A stretch of 64,000 nt of DNA from Hoeflea_A sp965216535 (GCA_965216535.1 OZ244175.1:3720001-3784000); one strand, 5' to 3'. Shown: positions 50,597 to 60,325, numbered from the stretch's first letter. Notes: generated by a model from the sequence alone, not told the origin. A program made the numbers and translations.

Positions 50597-52104
50597 TGAC
50601 CGACTGGCCGATCCTATCTACGGTCACTTTCGTGCCGCTCGTCGGCGTGCTGTTCATCATGCTCATCCGCGATGACAGTGAGATCGGACGTCGCAACATT
50701 CGCAATGTGGCGCTGCTCACGACCGTCTTCAATTTCGTCTTTTCGCTTTACATCTGGTTCGCCTTCGACAACAGCAATTACGGCTTCCAGATGGTCGAAT
50801 ACGCACCCTGGATGGGGTCGGGTATTGCCTACCATATGGGCGTCGACGGCATTTCGATGCTGTTCATTATCCTGACCACGTTCCTGATGCCGCTGTGTAT
50901 CCTGGCCAGCTGGGAGTCGGTGCAGAAGCGCGTGAAGGACTACATGATCGCGTTTCTTATCCTGGAAACGCTGATGATCGGCGTTTTCTGCGCGCTCGAC
51001 ATTGTGCTGTTCTACGTGTTCTTCGAAGCAGGTCTCATCCCGATGTTCATCATCATCGGGGTGTGGGGTGGCGGCCGCCGGGTCTATGCAAGCTTCAAGT
51101 TCTTCCTCTACACGCTGCTCGGTTCGGTGCTGATGCTGCTGGCCATCATGGCGATGTACTGGAATGCCGGCACGACTTCGATTCCTGACCTGCTGGCGCA
51201 TGATTTCCCGGCGAACATGCAAACCTGGCTATGGCTGGCCTTCTTTGCGTCCTTCGCGGTCAAGATGCCGATGTGGCCGGTGCATACCTGGCTTCCGGAC
51301 GCGCACGTCGAGGCGCCAACGGCCGGATCCGTCATTCTGGCCGGCATCCTGCTGAAGCTCGGTGGCTACGGCTTCCTGCGGTTCTCTCTGCCGATGTTCC
51401 CGCTGGCTTCGGCCGATCTGGCGCCGCTGGTCTATACGCTGTCGATCATAGCCATCATCTACACATCGCTCGTGGCGATGATGCAGGAGGACATCAAGAA
51501 GCTAATCGCCTATTCGTCGGTGGCCCACATGGGGTATGTGACGATGGGCATTTTCACGGCCAATGCCCAGGGCATTCAGGGGGCTATCTTCCAGATGCTT
51601 TCACACGGTCTGGTCTCCGCAGCGCTCTTCCTGTGCGTTGGCGTTGTCTATGACCGGCTCCACACCCGTGAGATCGCGGCCTATGGCGGCCTGGTCAACA
51701 ACATGCCCAAATATGCCGTGGCATTCATGGTCTTCACCATGGCCAATGTCGGCTTGCCGGGAACCTCGGGCTTCGTCGGCGAGTTCCTGACGCTGCTCGG
51801 CGTGTTCCAGGTCAACACCTGGGTTGCGCTGTTTGCGACAACCGGCGTGGTTTTGTCGGCCGCCTATGCGCTTTGGCTCTATCGCCGGGTGATCTTCGGC
51901 GCGCTGGAGAAGGAAAGCCTCAAATCGATGCTGGACCTGACCACGCGCGAGAAAGTCATCCTCTATCCGCTGATCGCCCTGGTCATCTTCTTCGGTGTCT
52001 ATCCGATGCCGGTGTTCGATGTCACGGCTGCGTCGGTCGATGCCCTGATCAACAACTACAATGCTTCGCTTGAGGCCGCCCGCGGCCTGGCGCTGGCGAA
52101 CTAG
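50596..52104 (+). CDS. nuoM: NADH-quinone oxidoreductase subunit M
   Basis: The 502-residue antiporter-like subunit begins at the ATG within the nuoL stop (TAATG). Conserved parts are FYVFFEAGLIPMFIIIGVWGG with the key Glu, VKMPMWPVHTWLPDAHVEAPTAGSVILAG and MMQEDIKKLIAYSSVAHMGY. The longer frame from 50395 overlaps nuoL and encodes no plausible membrane sequence. Confidence 0.98.
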   Translation: MTDWPILSTVTFVPLVGVLFIMLIRDDSEIGRRNIRNVALLTTVFNFVFSLYIWFAFDNSNYGFQMVEYAPWMGSGIAYHMGVDGISMLFIILTTFLMPLCILASWESVQKRVKDYMIAFLILETLMIGVFCALDIVLFYVFFEAGLIPMFIIIGVWGGGRRVYASFKFFLYTLLGSVLMLLAIMAMYWNAGTTSIPDLLAHDFPANMQTWLWLAFFASFAVKMPMWPVHTWLPDAHVEAPTAGSVILAGILLKLGGYGFLRFSLPMFPLASADLAPLVYTLSIIAIIYTSLVAMMQEDIKKLIAYSSVAHMGYVTMGIFTANAQGIQGAIFQMLSHGLVSAALFLCVGVVYDRLHTREIAAYGGLVNNMPKYAVAFMVFTMANVGLPGTSGFVGEFLTLLGVFQVNTWVALFATTGVVLSAAYALWLYRRVIFGALEKESLKSMLDLTTREKVILYPLIALVIFFGVYPMPVFDVTAASVDALINNYNASLEAARGLALAN

Positions 52105-52115
52105 GACTGCGCCTT

Positions 52116-53558
52116 ATGACTGGTGAAATGCTCATGTCCAGCCTGGCGCTATCGACGCCGGAGATCATTCTGGCGGTTGGCTCGATGGTGCTGTTGATGA
52201 TCGGGGTCTTTTCGGGCAATCGCTCATCGTCGTTAGTGACCGGGCTGGCCGTCGCACTGTTGATCATTTCCGGTCTCTGGTTGGTGCTGCTCAACGGCGA
52301 GGGGGCAGCCTTTGGCGGAGCGTTCCTCGATGATTCCTTTGCCAAATTCATGAAGGTCCTCACTCTGATCGGCTCGATTACCGCCCTGGTCATGGCCGTC
52401 GGTCATGCGCAGGAGGAACAGATCGACCGGTTCGAGTTCCCGGTGCTGATCGTGCTGGCGACGCTCGGCATGATGCTGATGATATCGGCCAACGATCTGA
52501 TCGCCCTCTATCTCGGGCTCGAGCTGCAGTCGCTGTCGCTTTACGTGGTTGCAGCCATCAACCGGGACAGCACGCGTTCGACCGAGGCGGGCCTGAAGTA
52601 TTTCGTTCTCGGAGCCCTGTCCTCGGGCATGCTGCTTTATGGCGCTTCGCTGATCTACGGCTTCACGGGTCAAATCGGCTTCACCGCCATTGCCGACGCG
52701 CTGGCCGACGGCGAGCGTTCGCTCGGTGTCATCTTCGGGCTTGTGTTCCTGCTCGCCGGCATCGCCTTCAAGATCTCCGCCGTGCCGTTCCACATGTGGA
52801 CACCGGATGTCTACGAGGGGGCGCCCACGCCGGTGACAGCCTTCTTTGCCGCCGCACCGAAGATCGCCGCAATGGCGATGCTGGTGCGCATTGTCATCGA
52901 GGCCTTTGAGCCGGTGACGCCGGACTGGCAGCAGGTCATCGTGTTCATCGCCATCGCCTCGATGGTGCTGGGTGCTTTTGCCGCGATTGGTCAGCGCAAT
53001 ATCAAGCGGCTGATGGCCTATTCGTCGATTGGCCACATGGGGTACGCGCTCGTCGGTTTGGCGGCAGGTTCCCAGGTCGGCGTTCAAGGTGTTGCGATTT
53101 ACATGCTGGTCTACATGGTCACCACGCTGGGCACCTTCGCCTGCATCCTTGCGATGCGACGCAAGGAAGAGGGCAATGTGGAGCAGATCGATGATCTTGC
53201 GGGCCTGTCGTCCACCAACCCGATGATGGCCACCGTCCTGACGATCTTCATGTTCTCGCTGGCCGGTATTCCATTCCTGGCCGGCTTCTTTGCCAAATAT
53301 TTCGTTTTCCTGGCGGCCATTGAGGCCGGCTTGATTGCGTTGGCAGTCATTGGTGTGCTCGCCTCCGTCGTGGGCGCCTACTACTACCTGCGAATCGTCA
53401 AGATCATGTGGTTCGACGAGCCGGCCGGAGAGTTCGTTCCGGTGGCCGGGGAGCTGCGCCTGGTCATGGGCGTATCCGGCATTTTCGTTCTGGCTTACGT
53501 TCTTGTCGGCGGTCCCGTCGGCCGGGCGGCGAATGCGGCGGCTATGACCTTCTTCTAA
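52116..53558 (+). CDS. nuoN: NADH-quinone oxidoreductase subunit N
   Basis: The 480-residue antiporter-like subunit ends the nuo operon. It has LYLGLELQSLSLYVVAA with the key Glu, FKISAVPFHMWTPDVYEGAPTPVTAFFA and GQRNIKRLMAYSSIGHMGYALVG. Starts at 52116, 52128 or 52134 are possible; the first is kept because AGGA lies 9 nt upstream. No terminator follows, and birA starts 12 nt later, so transcription probably continues. Confidence 0.97.
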   Translation: MTGEMLMSSLALSTPEIILAVGSMVLLMIGVFSGNRSSSLVTGLAVALLIISGLWLVLLNGEGAAFGGAFLDDSFAKFMKVLTLIGSITALVMAVGHAQEEQIDRFEFPVLIVLATLGMMLMISANDLIALYLGLELQSLSLYVVAAINRDSTRSTEAGLKYFVLGALSSGMLLYGASLIYGFTGQIGFTAIADALADGERSLGVIFGLVFLLAGIAFKISAVPFHMWTPDVYEGAPTPVTAFFAAAPKIAAMAMLVRIVIEAFEPVTPDWQQVIVFIAIASMVLGAFAAIGQRNIKRLMAYSSIGHMGYALVGLAAGSQVGVQGVAIYMLVYMVTTLGTFACILAMRRKEEGNVEQIDDLAGLSSTNPMMATVLTIFMFSLAGIPFLAGFFAKYFVFLAAIEAGLIALAVIGVLASVVGAYYYLRIVKIMWFDEPAGEFVPVAGELRLVMGVSGIFVLAYVLVGGPVGRAANAAAMTFF

Positions 53559-53570
53559 CCGGGTGGCAGT

Positions 53571-54314
53571 TTGGTAACCGCAGACGAGTACCGGCATATC
53601 GCGCTGGCGGACGTGCAATCGACCAATCTGGAGTGTCTCGACAGGGCGCGAGCCGGCGATCCGGGCAATCTCTGGATAACTGCCGATCGTCAACTTCAAG
53701 GGCGCGCGAGGCGTGGCCGGAACTGGGTTTCCGAGCCGGGAAATCTCTATGCATCGCTGCTGCTGATCGATCCAGCGGAGCCCAAGGCGCTGGCCAACCT
53801 GCCTCTGGCGGTGGCTGTGGCAGCCCATGCGGCCATTAGCCGGGCTCTTCCGCAAGGCGCAGCTGCGGCAACGATCAAATGGCCGAACGACATTCTGGTC
53901 GGCGGGGCGAAGGTTTGTGGTATCCTGCTGGAGAGTGAAATCCTTGCGGACGGCCGCCGGGCGGTGGTGATCGGTTGCGGGATCAACATTGCGCATTCAC
54001 CGCAGGAAACCCTTTATCGGGCATCGACCCTGCAAGCAGCGGGATCGACGGTTTCACCCGAAGAACTGTTTGCGAGATTGTGCCAATCCATGGCCGATGC
54101 GCTGACCCTTTGGGGCGGCGGGCAGGGTGTAAAAGCAGTGTGCGATGCCTGGAAGGCCCATGCGGAAGGCATCGGCCACCACATTAAGATCAACCTGCCG
54201 AACCGGACTGTGACTGGCCAATTCCGCGATATCGACCCCTTTGGCGGCCTGGTGCTGACCGACGATGATGGTGATACTCAGGTCATTGCGGCTGGCGACG
54301 TATTCTTCGACTGA
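53571..54314 (+). CDS. birA: Biotin--[acetyl-CoA-carboxylase] ligase
   Basis: The 247-residue enzyme attaches biotin to the biotin carboxyl carrier protein. It has the ATP/biotin loop QGRARRGRNW (GRGRRGR type, with Ala in place of the second Gly), the catalytic IKWPNDILVGGAKVCGILLE and the small C-terminal SH3-like domain. It lacks the N-terminal helix-turn-helix of E. coli BirA, so it is a ligase only. The start is TTG at 53571; no ATG is available before the conserved core, which may keep expression low. birA directly follows nuoN in many Rhizobiales. Confidence 0.94.
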   Translation: MVTADEYRHIALADVQSTNLECLDRARAGDPGNLWITADRQLQGRARRGRNWVSEPGNLYASLLLIDPAEPKALANLPLAVAVAAHAAISRALPQGAAAATIKWPNDILVGGAKVCGILLESEILADGRRAVVIGCGINIAHSPQETLYRASTLQAAGSTVSPEELFARLCQSMADALTLWGGGQGVKAVCDAWKAHAEGIGHHIKINLPNRTVTGQFRDIDPFGGLVLTDDDGDTQVIAAGDVFFD

Positions 54315-54344
54315 CTTCAACACATTAGCGATTGGCTAAGATTC

Positions 54345-56012
54345 ATGAGCAAACGCGACGAACTGGTTTTCCTGCCCCTCGGGGGCGTTGGAGAGATCGG
54401 AATGAACCTGGCGCTTTACGGCTACGGCCGCAAAGGCGCTCGGGAATGGATCATGGTCGACTGCGGAGTGACATTTCCGGGACCTGAGCTCCCCGGCGTC
54501 GATCTCGTACTGCCGGACATTCAATACATTGAGGACGAGAAGATCGACCTCAAGGCGATCGTCATTACCCATGCCCACGAAGATCACTACGGCGCTCTGA
54601 TGGATCTCTGGCCTTATCTGAGGGTGCCGGTCTATGTCACGCCGTTTACCGCCGGGATGCTGGAGGCCAAGCAAGCCTATGAAAAGGATACCGAGGAGGT
54701 TCCGGTAACCGTTTTCAAGGCCGGAGAAACGTTTGAGATCGGACCGTTCCGGATAGAGGCCATCCCGGTCAACCATTCGATCCCTGAGCCAGTATCGCTG
54801 GCATTGACGACACCTGCCGGCTTGGTGATCCACACCGGGGACTGGAAGATCGACGAGGCGCCGTCGCTTGGGCCACTCACGGATGAAGCCAGATTCAAGG
54901 CCCTGGGCGACGAGGGTGTACTCGCGCTGATTTGTGATTCCACCAACGCTATGCGCGACGGTGTGTCGCCCTCGGAAACCGAGATCAGCGAAAGCCTTGC
55001 CAATATCATCAGGGCTGCCGAGGGAAGGGTGGCTGTCACCACCTTCTCGTCCAATGTCGGGCGCATACGGTCAGTTGCGGAAGCCGCCCGTGATGCCGGC
55101 CGCAAGGTGATGTTGCTCGGAAGTTCGATCAAAAGGGTCGTCGATGTGGCGACCGACCTTGGCTACATGGAAGGCTTGCCTCCCTTCATCGACGAGGACG
55201 AGTTCTCCTCTTTTCCACGCCGCGAGCTGGTCATCATCCTGACGGGAAGCCAGGGCGAGTCGCGCGCCGCTCTCGCCAAACTGTCGCGTGACGAGATGCG
55301 CAATGTCGCACTCGGTGCCGGCGACACGGTGGTATTCTCATCCCGAACCATCCCGGGCAACGAAAAACCCATTCTCGATATCAAGAACGGCCTGATCGAA
55401 CAGGGCGTGCACATCGTCACCGACCAGGAAGCGCTGGTCCATGTTTCTGGGCACCCGCGTCGCAAGGAACTCAAGCGCATGTATGATTGGGTGCGTCCCG
55501 AGATTCTTGTGCCGGTGCATGGAGAGGCAGCTCACCTGATGGCCCATGCGGAATTGGCGCGGCAAAGCGGCATCGAGTCGGTCCCGTATGTTCGCAACGG
55601 TGACGTCGTTCGCCTGGCGCCGGGTTCTGCAGAGGTGATCGGCGAAGCGCCCCATGGCCGCATTTATCGCGACGGCGATCTGATTGGTGAATATGACGAC
55701 ATGGGCATCGGCGAGCGGCGCAAATTGTCCTTTGTCGGACATATCGCCGTCAACGTCCTGCTCGACGGTCGTCATGAGCTGGTGCGCGATCCGATGATCT
55801 CAGCACATGGCATTCCGGTTGAGGACGAGCACGGCGAACCGCTGGAGAAGCGACTGGCCGAAGCTGCGGCCGGAGCGGTCATCAGCATTCCGCGGGTGCG
55901 CCGCAAGGACCTGGATACGGTTCATGAATCGGTGCGTCGTGCTGTCCGATCGACAGCGCGAGACATTTGGGGCAAGAAGCCGGTCATGACGGTTTTCGTC
56001 AACCGGGTCTGA
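54345..56012 (+). CDS. rnj: Ribonuclease J
   Basis: The 555-residue metallo-beta-lactamase/beta-CASP nuclease processes and degrades RNA and matures rRNA ends. The zinc-binding motif THAHEDHYGAL and the upstream LPLGGVGEIGMNLALY start are clear, as are the beta-CASP segments VTTFSSNVGRI and FSSRTIPGNE and the later HVSGHPRRKELKRMY. A C-terminal domain (about 450-555) completes the usual length. It belongs to the same plus-strand run as birA and mce. Confidence 0.97.
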   Translation: MSKRDELVFLPLGGVGEIGMNLALYGYGRKGAREWIMVDCGVTFPGPELPGVDLVLPDIQYIEDEKIDLKAIVITHAHEDHYGALMDLWPYLRVPVYVTPFTAGMLEAKQAYEKDTEEVPVTVFKAGETFEIGPFRIEAIPVNHSIPEPVSLALTTPAGLVIHTGDWKIDEAPSLGPLTDEARFKALGDEGVLALICDSTNAMRDGVSPSETEISESLANIIRAAEGRVAVTTFSSNVGRIRSVAEAARDAGRKVMLLGSSIKRVVDVATDLGYMEGLPPFIDEDEFSSFPRRELVIILTGSQGESRAALAKLSRDEMRNVALGAGDTVVFSSRTIPGNEKPILDIKNGLIEQGVHIVTDQEALVHVSGHPRRKELKRMYDWVRPEILVPVHGEAAHLMAHAELARQSGIESVPYVRNGDVVRLAPGSAEVIGEAPHGRIYRDGDLIGEYDDMGIGERRKLSFVGHIAVNVLLDGRHELVRDPMISAHGIPVEDEHGEPLEKRLAEAAAGAVISIPRVRRKDLDTVHESVRRAVRSTARDIWGKKPVMTVFVNRV

Positions 56013-56034
56013 GTTTGAGATCGAAGGATCAACG

Positions 56035-56439
56035 ATGATTGGCAGATTGAACCACGTAGCCATTGCCGTGCCTGATCTGGAGGTCGCCGCGACCCGATAC
56101 AGAGATGCATTGGGCGCCGATGTGTCGGATCCTCAGAGCCTTCCCGAGCATGGGGTGCGCGTCGTTTTTGTCGAGCTTGGAAATACAAAGGTCGAGCTTC
56201 TTGAACCCTTGGGGGATGAATCACCGATCGCGGCTTTTCTGACCAAGAACCCGGCCGGTGGAATGCATCATGTCTGCTACGAAGTCGACGACATCGCCGC
56301 CGCTCGCGACAGGTTGTTGGCCGATGGCTCACGGGTTCTCGGCGACGGTGAGCCAAAGATTGGCGCACACGGCAAGCCGGTTCTGTTTTTGCATCCCAAG
56401 GATTTCTGCGGGACACTGGTGGAACTGGAAGAGGTCTGA
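56035..56439 (+). CDS. mce: Methylmalonyl-CoA epimerase
   Basis: The 134-residue vicinal-oxygen-chelate enzyme interconverts (R)- and (S)-methylmalonyl-CoA in propionate use. It begins RLNHVAIAVPDLEVAA with the first metal His, has KVELLEPLGDESPIAAFLTKNP with a Glu ligand, GGMHHVCYEVDDI with the second His, and FLHPKDFCGTLVELEEV with the last Glu. It lies 22 nt after rnj. Confidence 0.96.
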   Translation: MIGRLNHVAIAVPDLEVAATRYRDALGADVSDPQSLPEHGVRVVFVELGNTKVELLEPLGDESPIAAFLTKNPAGGMHHVCYEVDDIAAARDRLLADGSRVLGDGEPKIGAHGKPVLFLHPKDFCGTLVELEEV

Positions 56440-56451
56440 TCAGAGAACGCC

Positions 56452-56727
56452 ATGAGCCCGCTGACCGGATTTGCCATCTACTTCATCATCTGGTGGATCA
56501 CGCTGTTTGCCGTGCTGCCGATCGGTGTGCGCACGCAGCATGAAGAAGAGGACGTGACCCTAGGGACCACGGAGAGCGCCCCGCTCAGGTTCAACATGAA
56601 GCGAAAGCTTGTGCTGACGAGCCTGGTGTCCGCCGTCATATTCGGAATTTACGTTGTGCTCACGGAAGTGCTCGGACTATCTGTCGATTCCATTCCGCGC
56701 ATCGTGCCGGACATGTCCTCAACCTGA
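56452..56727 (+). CDS. DUF1467 family membrane protein
   Basis: The 91-residue protein has two hydrophobic segments (about 5-25 and 52-74). The motif IIWWITLFAVLPIGVRTQHEEEDVTLGTTESAP between them is the DUF1467 signature. The family occurs next to mce in alphaproteobacteria; its function is unknown. It starts 12 nt after mce, probably in the same transcript. Confidence 0.85.
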   Translation: MSPLTGFAIYFIIWWITLFAVLPIGVRTQHEEEDVTLGTTESAPLRFNMKRKLVLTSLVSAVIFGIYVVLTEVLGLSVDSIPRIVPDMSST

Positions 56728-56733
56728 TACCAC

Positions 56734-57183
56734 TCACGGCAGGCGTTTGAGGAAATACACCCGATCGAAACCGTCCTCACGACGCCGGTCGGTCTCCTGG
56801 TATCCCAATGCCCGGTAGAGCTCCAGGTTCTCATGCATGAGGACATTCGTGTAAAGGCTGATGCCTGTCAGCTTGCTGCGGACCGCTTCCCGTTCAACCA
56901 GATCCATCAGTTGGCGTCCGTATCCGCGCCCTTGCATCGAGGGGTCTATGGCAACGTTTTCGAGTAACATCTGATCACGCTGCTTATAGAATACGGCGTA
57001 GCCGCAAAGCCCGTTGTCGTCCCCCAAGACCCAGATATGTCGCTGGCGGATCTGATCTTCGAAGTCGGCCATCATCGGCGCGGGTTCCCGGCCGATGCGT
57101 TCGACGTATTTCTGGTAGGCAAGCCGGGCGCAGTGACGGATTGCATCAGCGTCTTTCGGCTCGGCAAGACGCAGCTCCGGCAT
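56734..57183 (-). CDS. GNAT family N-acetyltransferase
   Basis: The 149-residue protein is a single GNAT domain. Motif A with the acetyl-CoA-binding loop is VAIDPSMQGRGYGRQLMDLVE, and motif B includes LYTNVLMHENLELYRALGYQETDRR. The ATG at 57183 is chosen because AGGAGAGG lies just upstream; the open frame runs to 57291 but crosses a terminator-like hairpin. The substrate is unknown. It converges on the DUF1467 gene with 6 nt between. Confidence 0.88.
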   Translation of the reverse strand: MPELRLAEPKDADAIRHCARLAYQKYVERIGREPAPMMADFEDQIRQRHIWVLGDDNGLCGYAVFYKQRDQMLLENVAIDPSMQGRGYGRQLMDLVEREAVRSKLTGISLYTNVLMHENLELYRALGYQETDRRREDGFDRVYFLKRLP

Positions 57184-57241
57184 GATCCTCTCCTGAAATG
57201 TTCTGACGGCGGATGGCTCGAGAAGGGCTCTTGCAATGGGC

Positions 57242-57268
57242 AAAAAAAAACAAGGCTTGAAGGCCTTG
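57242..57268 (-). terminator. Minus-strand intrinsic terminator upstream of the GNAT gene
   Basis: On the minus strand, CAAGGC-CTTCAA-GCCTTG is followed by nine T residues. It lies 58 nt upstream of the GNAT start, so it would end a transcript begun further upstream on that strand, before the GNAT gene is reached. It could mark the end of a short RNA or an attenuator. Confidence 0.65.
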
Positions 57269-57667
57269 CTTTCAGGTATCGCGTCGATCATTTGACCGGG
57301 TTAACCCCGGCGGCTGCAGGTCTAGCCGCGCCTTAGATCCATCCTCCCAAGACTTGACCGCGAAGCGGACAGAGATCGTTGCCTCTGCCTCGTTATGATG
57401 GGCGGGAAACTAGCCGATTGTTTTGCCCGTGTCACCAGCAAAAGTGACATTTTTGTCTCTGTCGAGCTTTTTTTCGTAGCATTTCTGATCGTGAAACTTA
57501 GCCCGGCCGTATTTCGCCTTCGCCCGGGTCGTGCTGCGGTTCGAGAACCGTTGGCGTGCGGGGCTTGCGTGCCTTTCATTATCGGAGCGAAGCAGTTATG
57601 ACAACGGAAATTTATCGCGTTTTCGCCTGATTCCTCCGCTAGGCGAGCTTTATCACCGGATGTAAAA
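57269..57667. other. Gap between the GNAT and proS genes (about 400 nt)
   Basis: No convincing gene is seen. It holds a weak plus-strand hairpin TGTCAC-N8-GTGACA followed by TTTTTG (57430-57454) and CGGTT-CGAG-AACCG (57537-57550). It must include the proS promoter and, judging from the minus-strand terminator at 57242, may encode a short minus-strand RNA. Confidence 0.4.
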
Positions 57668-58996
57668 ATGCGCCTGTCCCGCTACTTCCTGCCGATTCTG
57701 AAAGAAAACCCCAAGGAAGCGGAAATCGTCTCCCATCGGCTGATGCTGAGAGCGGGGATGATCCGCCAGCAGTCGGCCGGCATCTACTCCTGGCTGCCGT
57801 TGGGCAAACGCGTATTGGAGAAGGTCAACGCGATAATCCGCGAAGAGCAAAACCGCGCGGGCGCCATCGAGATTTTGATGCCGACTATTCAGTCCGCCGA
57901 ACTCTGGCAGGAGAGTGGTCGCTACGACGATTACGGCAAGGAGATGTTGCGCATAGCAGACCGGCAGGACCGGCCGATGCTTTACGGTCCGACCAACGAG
58001 GAAATGGTCACCGACATCTTCCGCAGCTATGTGCGCTCCTATCGCGATCTGCCGCTGAACCTCTATCATATCCAGTTGAAGTTCCGTGATGAGATCCGGC
58101 CGCGCTTCGGGACGATGCGTTCCCGCGAGTTCCTGATGAAGGATGCCTATTCCTTCGATATCGACCAGCAAGAGGCGCGCAAATCCTATAACCGGATGTT
58201 CGTCGCCTATTTGCGGACGTTCCACCGTATGGGCCTGCAGTCGATTCCGATGCGCGCTGATACCGGACCGATCGGCGGCGATCTAAGCCACGAGTTCATC
58301 ATTCTGGCGGATACCGGCGAGTCGGAGGTCTTCTGTCACAAGGAGTACCTCGAGTATGAGGTGCCCGGTGTCGACACGGATTTCTGGGATCCGGAAGGCC
58401 TGCAGAGCATTGTCGACAAATGGACGGCACTTTATGCAGCCACCTCCGAAATGCACGATGCGGATGCTTTCGATCAGGTGGCCGAAACTGACAGGCTATC
58501 TGCTCGCGGGATCGAGGTGGGGCACATTTTCTACTTCGGCACAAAATACTCCGAACCCATGAATGCCTCCGTCACCGGGCCGGACGGCAAGGAGCACACG
58601 GTGCATATGGGGTCCTATGGCATCGGTCCGACGCGGCTGGTACCTGCGATCATCGAGGCGTCCCACGACGACAACGGAATCATCTGGCCCGCCAGTGTCG
58701 CACCGTTCGACCTCAGTCTGATCAACATGAAAGTTGGAGATGCGGCCTGTGACGCGGCTTGTGAGAAACTCTATGCCGAGCTGACAGCTGCGGGCATGGA
58801 TGTTCTCTATGACGACCGCGACGAACGGGCCGGTGTGAAATTTGCCACGGCCGACCTGATCGGTCTGCCTTACCAGGTTGTGGTGGGGCCGCGATCGATC
58901 GCTTCCGGCGAGGTGGAAATCAAGGATCGTCGCAGCGGCGACCGACAGACCATTCCACTTGAAGCGGCAATCAAAAAGCTGACCGAGGGTAGCTGA
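57668..58996 (+). CDS. proS: Prolyl-tRNA synthetase (short form without editing insertion)
   Basis: The 442-residue class II enzyme charges tRNA-Pro. Motif 1 is around LRAGMIRQQSAGIYSWLPLG, motif 2 at FRDEIRPRFGTMRSREFLMKDAYSF and motif 3 at GSYGIGPTRLVPAI. The anticodon-binding domain covers about 340-442. It lacks the insertion domain that edits mischarged Ala-tRNA in the long bacterial form (about 570 residues), as is normal in alphaproteobacteria. The ribosome binding site before the ATG at 57668 is weak. Confidence 0.97.
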   Translation: MRLSRYFLPILKENPKEAEIVSHRLMLRAGMIRQQSAGIYSWLPLGKRVLEKVNAIIREEQNRAGAIEILMPTIQSAELWQESGRYDDYGKEMLRIADRQDRPMLYGPTNEEMVTDIFRSYVRSYRDLPLNLYHIQLKFRDEIRPRFGTMRSREFLMKDAYSFDIDQQEARKSYNRMFVAYLRTFHRMGLQSIPMRADTGPIGGDLSHEFIILADTGESEVFCHKEYLEYEVPGVDTDFWDPEGLQSIVDKWTALYAATSEMHDADAFDQVAETDRLSARGIEVGHIFYFGTKYSEPMNASVTGPDGKEHTVHMGSYGIGPTRLVPAIIEASHDDNGIIWPASVAPFDLSLINMKVGDAACDAACEKLYAELTAAGMDVLYDDRDERAGVKFATADLIGLPYQVVVGPRSIASGEVEIKDRRSGDRQTIPLEAAIKKLTEGS

Positions 58997-59005
58997 GGAG
59001 CGGCG

Positions 59006-60325
59006 ATGGGCAGCGACATCGCAGAAGCAGGCAAAGCGACGCCAAAGACGGAGGCGGACCGCAAAAAAACCGGTGGGGCTTTCGGGCCGTTCGAACGCAT
59101 GGTCGCCTGGCGCTACCTGCGGTCTCGCCGTAAGGAAGCCTTCATTTCGGTTATCGCCGGATTTTCCTTCGTCGGCATCATGCTGGGCGTTGCAACGCTG
59201 ATCATCGTCATGGCCGTCATGAACGGGTTTCGTGCCGAGTTGATCGACCGAATCCTCGGCGTCAATGGCCACATGATCGTGCAGCCCATCGACGAGCCGT
59301 TTCGTGATTATGATGCGTTGGCCAAGAAGCTGGCGGCCATCGAAGGGGTGCGCGCCGCGATACCGCTCGTCGACGGCCAGACTTTGGCTTCCGGGTATCG
59401 CGATGTCGGTACCGGGGCCTTGGTGCGCGGCATCCGAACCGAAGACCTTCCAAAGCTGGGCGGCGTTTCCGACAACATCCTCTCCGGTGACCTGGTTGGT
59501 TTTGCTGCGGGAGAAGGTCTTGCCGTGGGATCCCGGCTTGCGGCCCATCTGGGCCTTACGGTGGGCGACAGCGTGCAGCTGATCTCGCCGGAGGGTGACG
59601 TGACGCCGCTGGGTGTCACGCCACGGACCAAGTACTATCCGGTGTCGGCAATCTTCGAAATCGGCATGTCGGAATATGATGCGTCTATGATCTTCATGCC
59701 GTTGGAGGAGGCGCAGCTCTACTTCAATGCCGAAGGCCTGGTTCAGTCGATCGAGCTTTTTGTCGATGACCCGGACAGTGTCGATGCGCTGCGTCCACTC
59801 ATCGAGGAAGCAGCGGACCGGCAGATCTACATTTCCGATTGGCGGCAACAAAACCGCACCTTCTTCTCGGCGCTCGAAGTCGAGCGCAATGTGATGTTCA
59901 TGATCCTGACCCTGATCGTGCTGGTCGCCGCGTTGAATATCATTTCGGGACTGATCATGCTGGTGAAGGATAAGGGTCGCGACATCGCTATCCTTCGCAC
60001 CATGGGTGCCACCTCCGGATCGGTCTTGCGGATCTTCTTCATGACCGGTGCTGCAATCGGCGTCACCGGGACGATTGCCGGCGTGGTGCTTGGCGTGATT
60101 GTCTGTCTCAATGTCGAGTCGATCCGGCAGTTTTTCTCGTGGTTATCCGGCACGACATTGTTCAATCCGGAACTCTATTTCCTGAGCCAATTGCCGGCGA
60201 AGATGGATCCCGGTGAGACCGTCGCCGTCATATTCATGGCAATCGGGCTGTCATTTCTTGCGACGCTCTTTCCGGCGTGGCGCGCTTCGCGGCTCGATCC
60301 GGTCGATGCCCTTCGTTACGAGTAG
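59006..60325 (+). CDS. lolC: Lipoprotein-releasing ABC transporter permease (LolC/LolE)
   Basis: The 439-residue inner-membrane permease has one N-terminal span (about 48-70), a large periplasmic domain (about 71-290) and three C-terminal spans (about 295-430) of the FtsX/MacB type. Conserved parts are FERMVAWRYLRSRRKEAFISVIAGFSFVGIMLGVATLI and VKDKGRDIAILRTMGATSGSVLRIF. With LolD it extracts lipoproteins from the inner membrane. A single permease gene suggests a homodimeric LolF-like system rather than separate LolC and LolE. GAGGAG is 6 nt upstream. Confidence 0.93.
   Translation: MGSDIAEAGKATPKTEADRKKTGGAFGPFERMVAWRYLRSRRKEAFISVIAGFSFVGIMLGVATLIIVMAVMNGFRAELIDRILGVNGHMIVQPIDEPFRDYDALAKKLAAIEGVRAAIPLVDGQTLASGYRDVGTGALVRGIRTEDLPKLGGVSDNILSGDLVGFAAGEGLAVGSRLAAHLGLTVGDSVQLISPEGDVTPLGVTPRTKYYPVSAIFEIGMSEYDASMIFMPLEEAQLYFNAEGLVQSIELFVDDPDSVDALRPLIEEAADRQIYISDWRQQNRTFFSALEVERNVMFMILTLIVLVAALNIISGLIMLVKDKGRDIAILRTMGATSGSVLRIFFMTGAAIGVTGTIAGVVLGVIVCLNVESIRQFFSWLSGTTLFNPELYFLSQLPAKMDPGETVAVIFMAIGLSFLATLFPAWRASRLDPVDALRYE

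Noticed and set aside
52233..53996. 587-codon open frame antisense to nuoN/birA
   Set aside because: Very rich in His, Gln, Arg and Asp with no hydrophobic core, as expected for the reverse of a membrane-protein gene.
57322..57601. Small open frames on both strands before proS
   Set aside because: They lack good ribosome binding sites and recognisable features; the gap is better read as promoter or RNA DNA.
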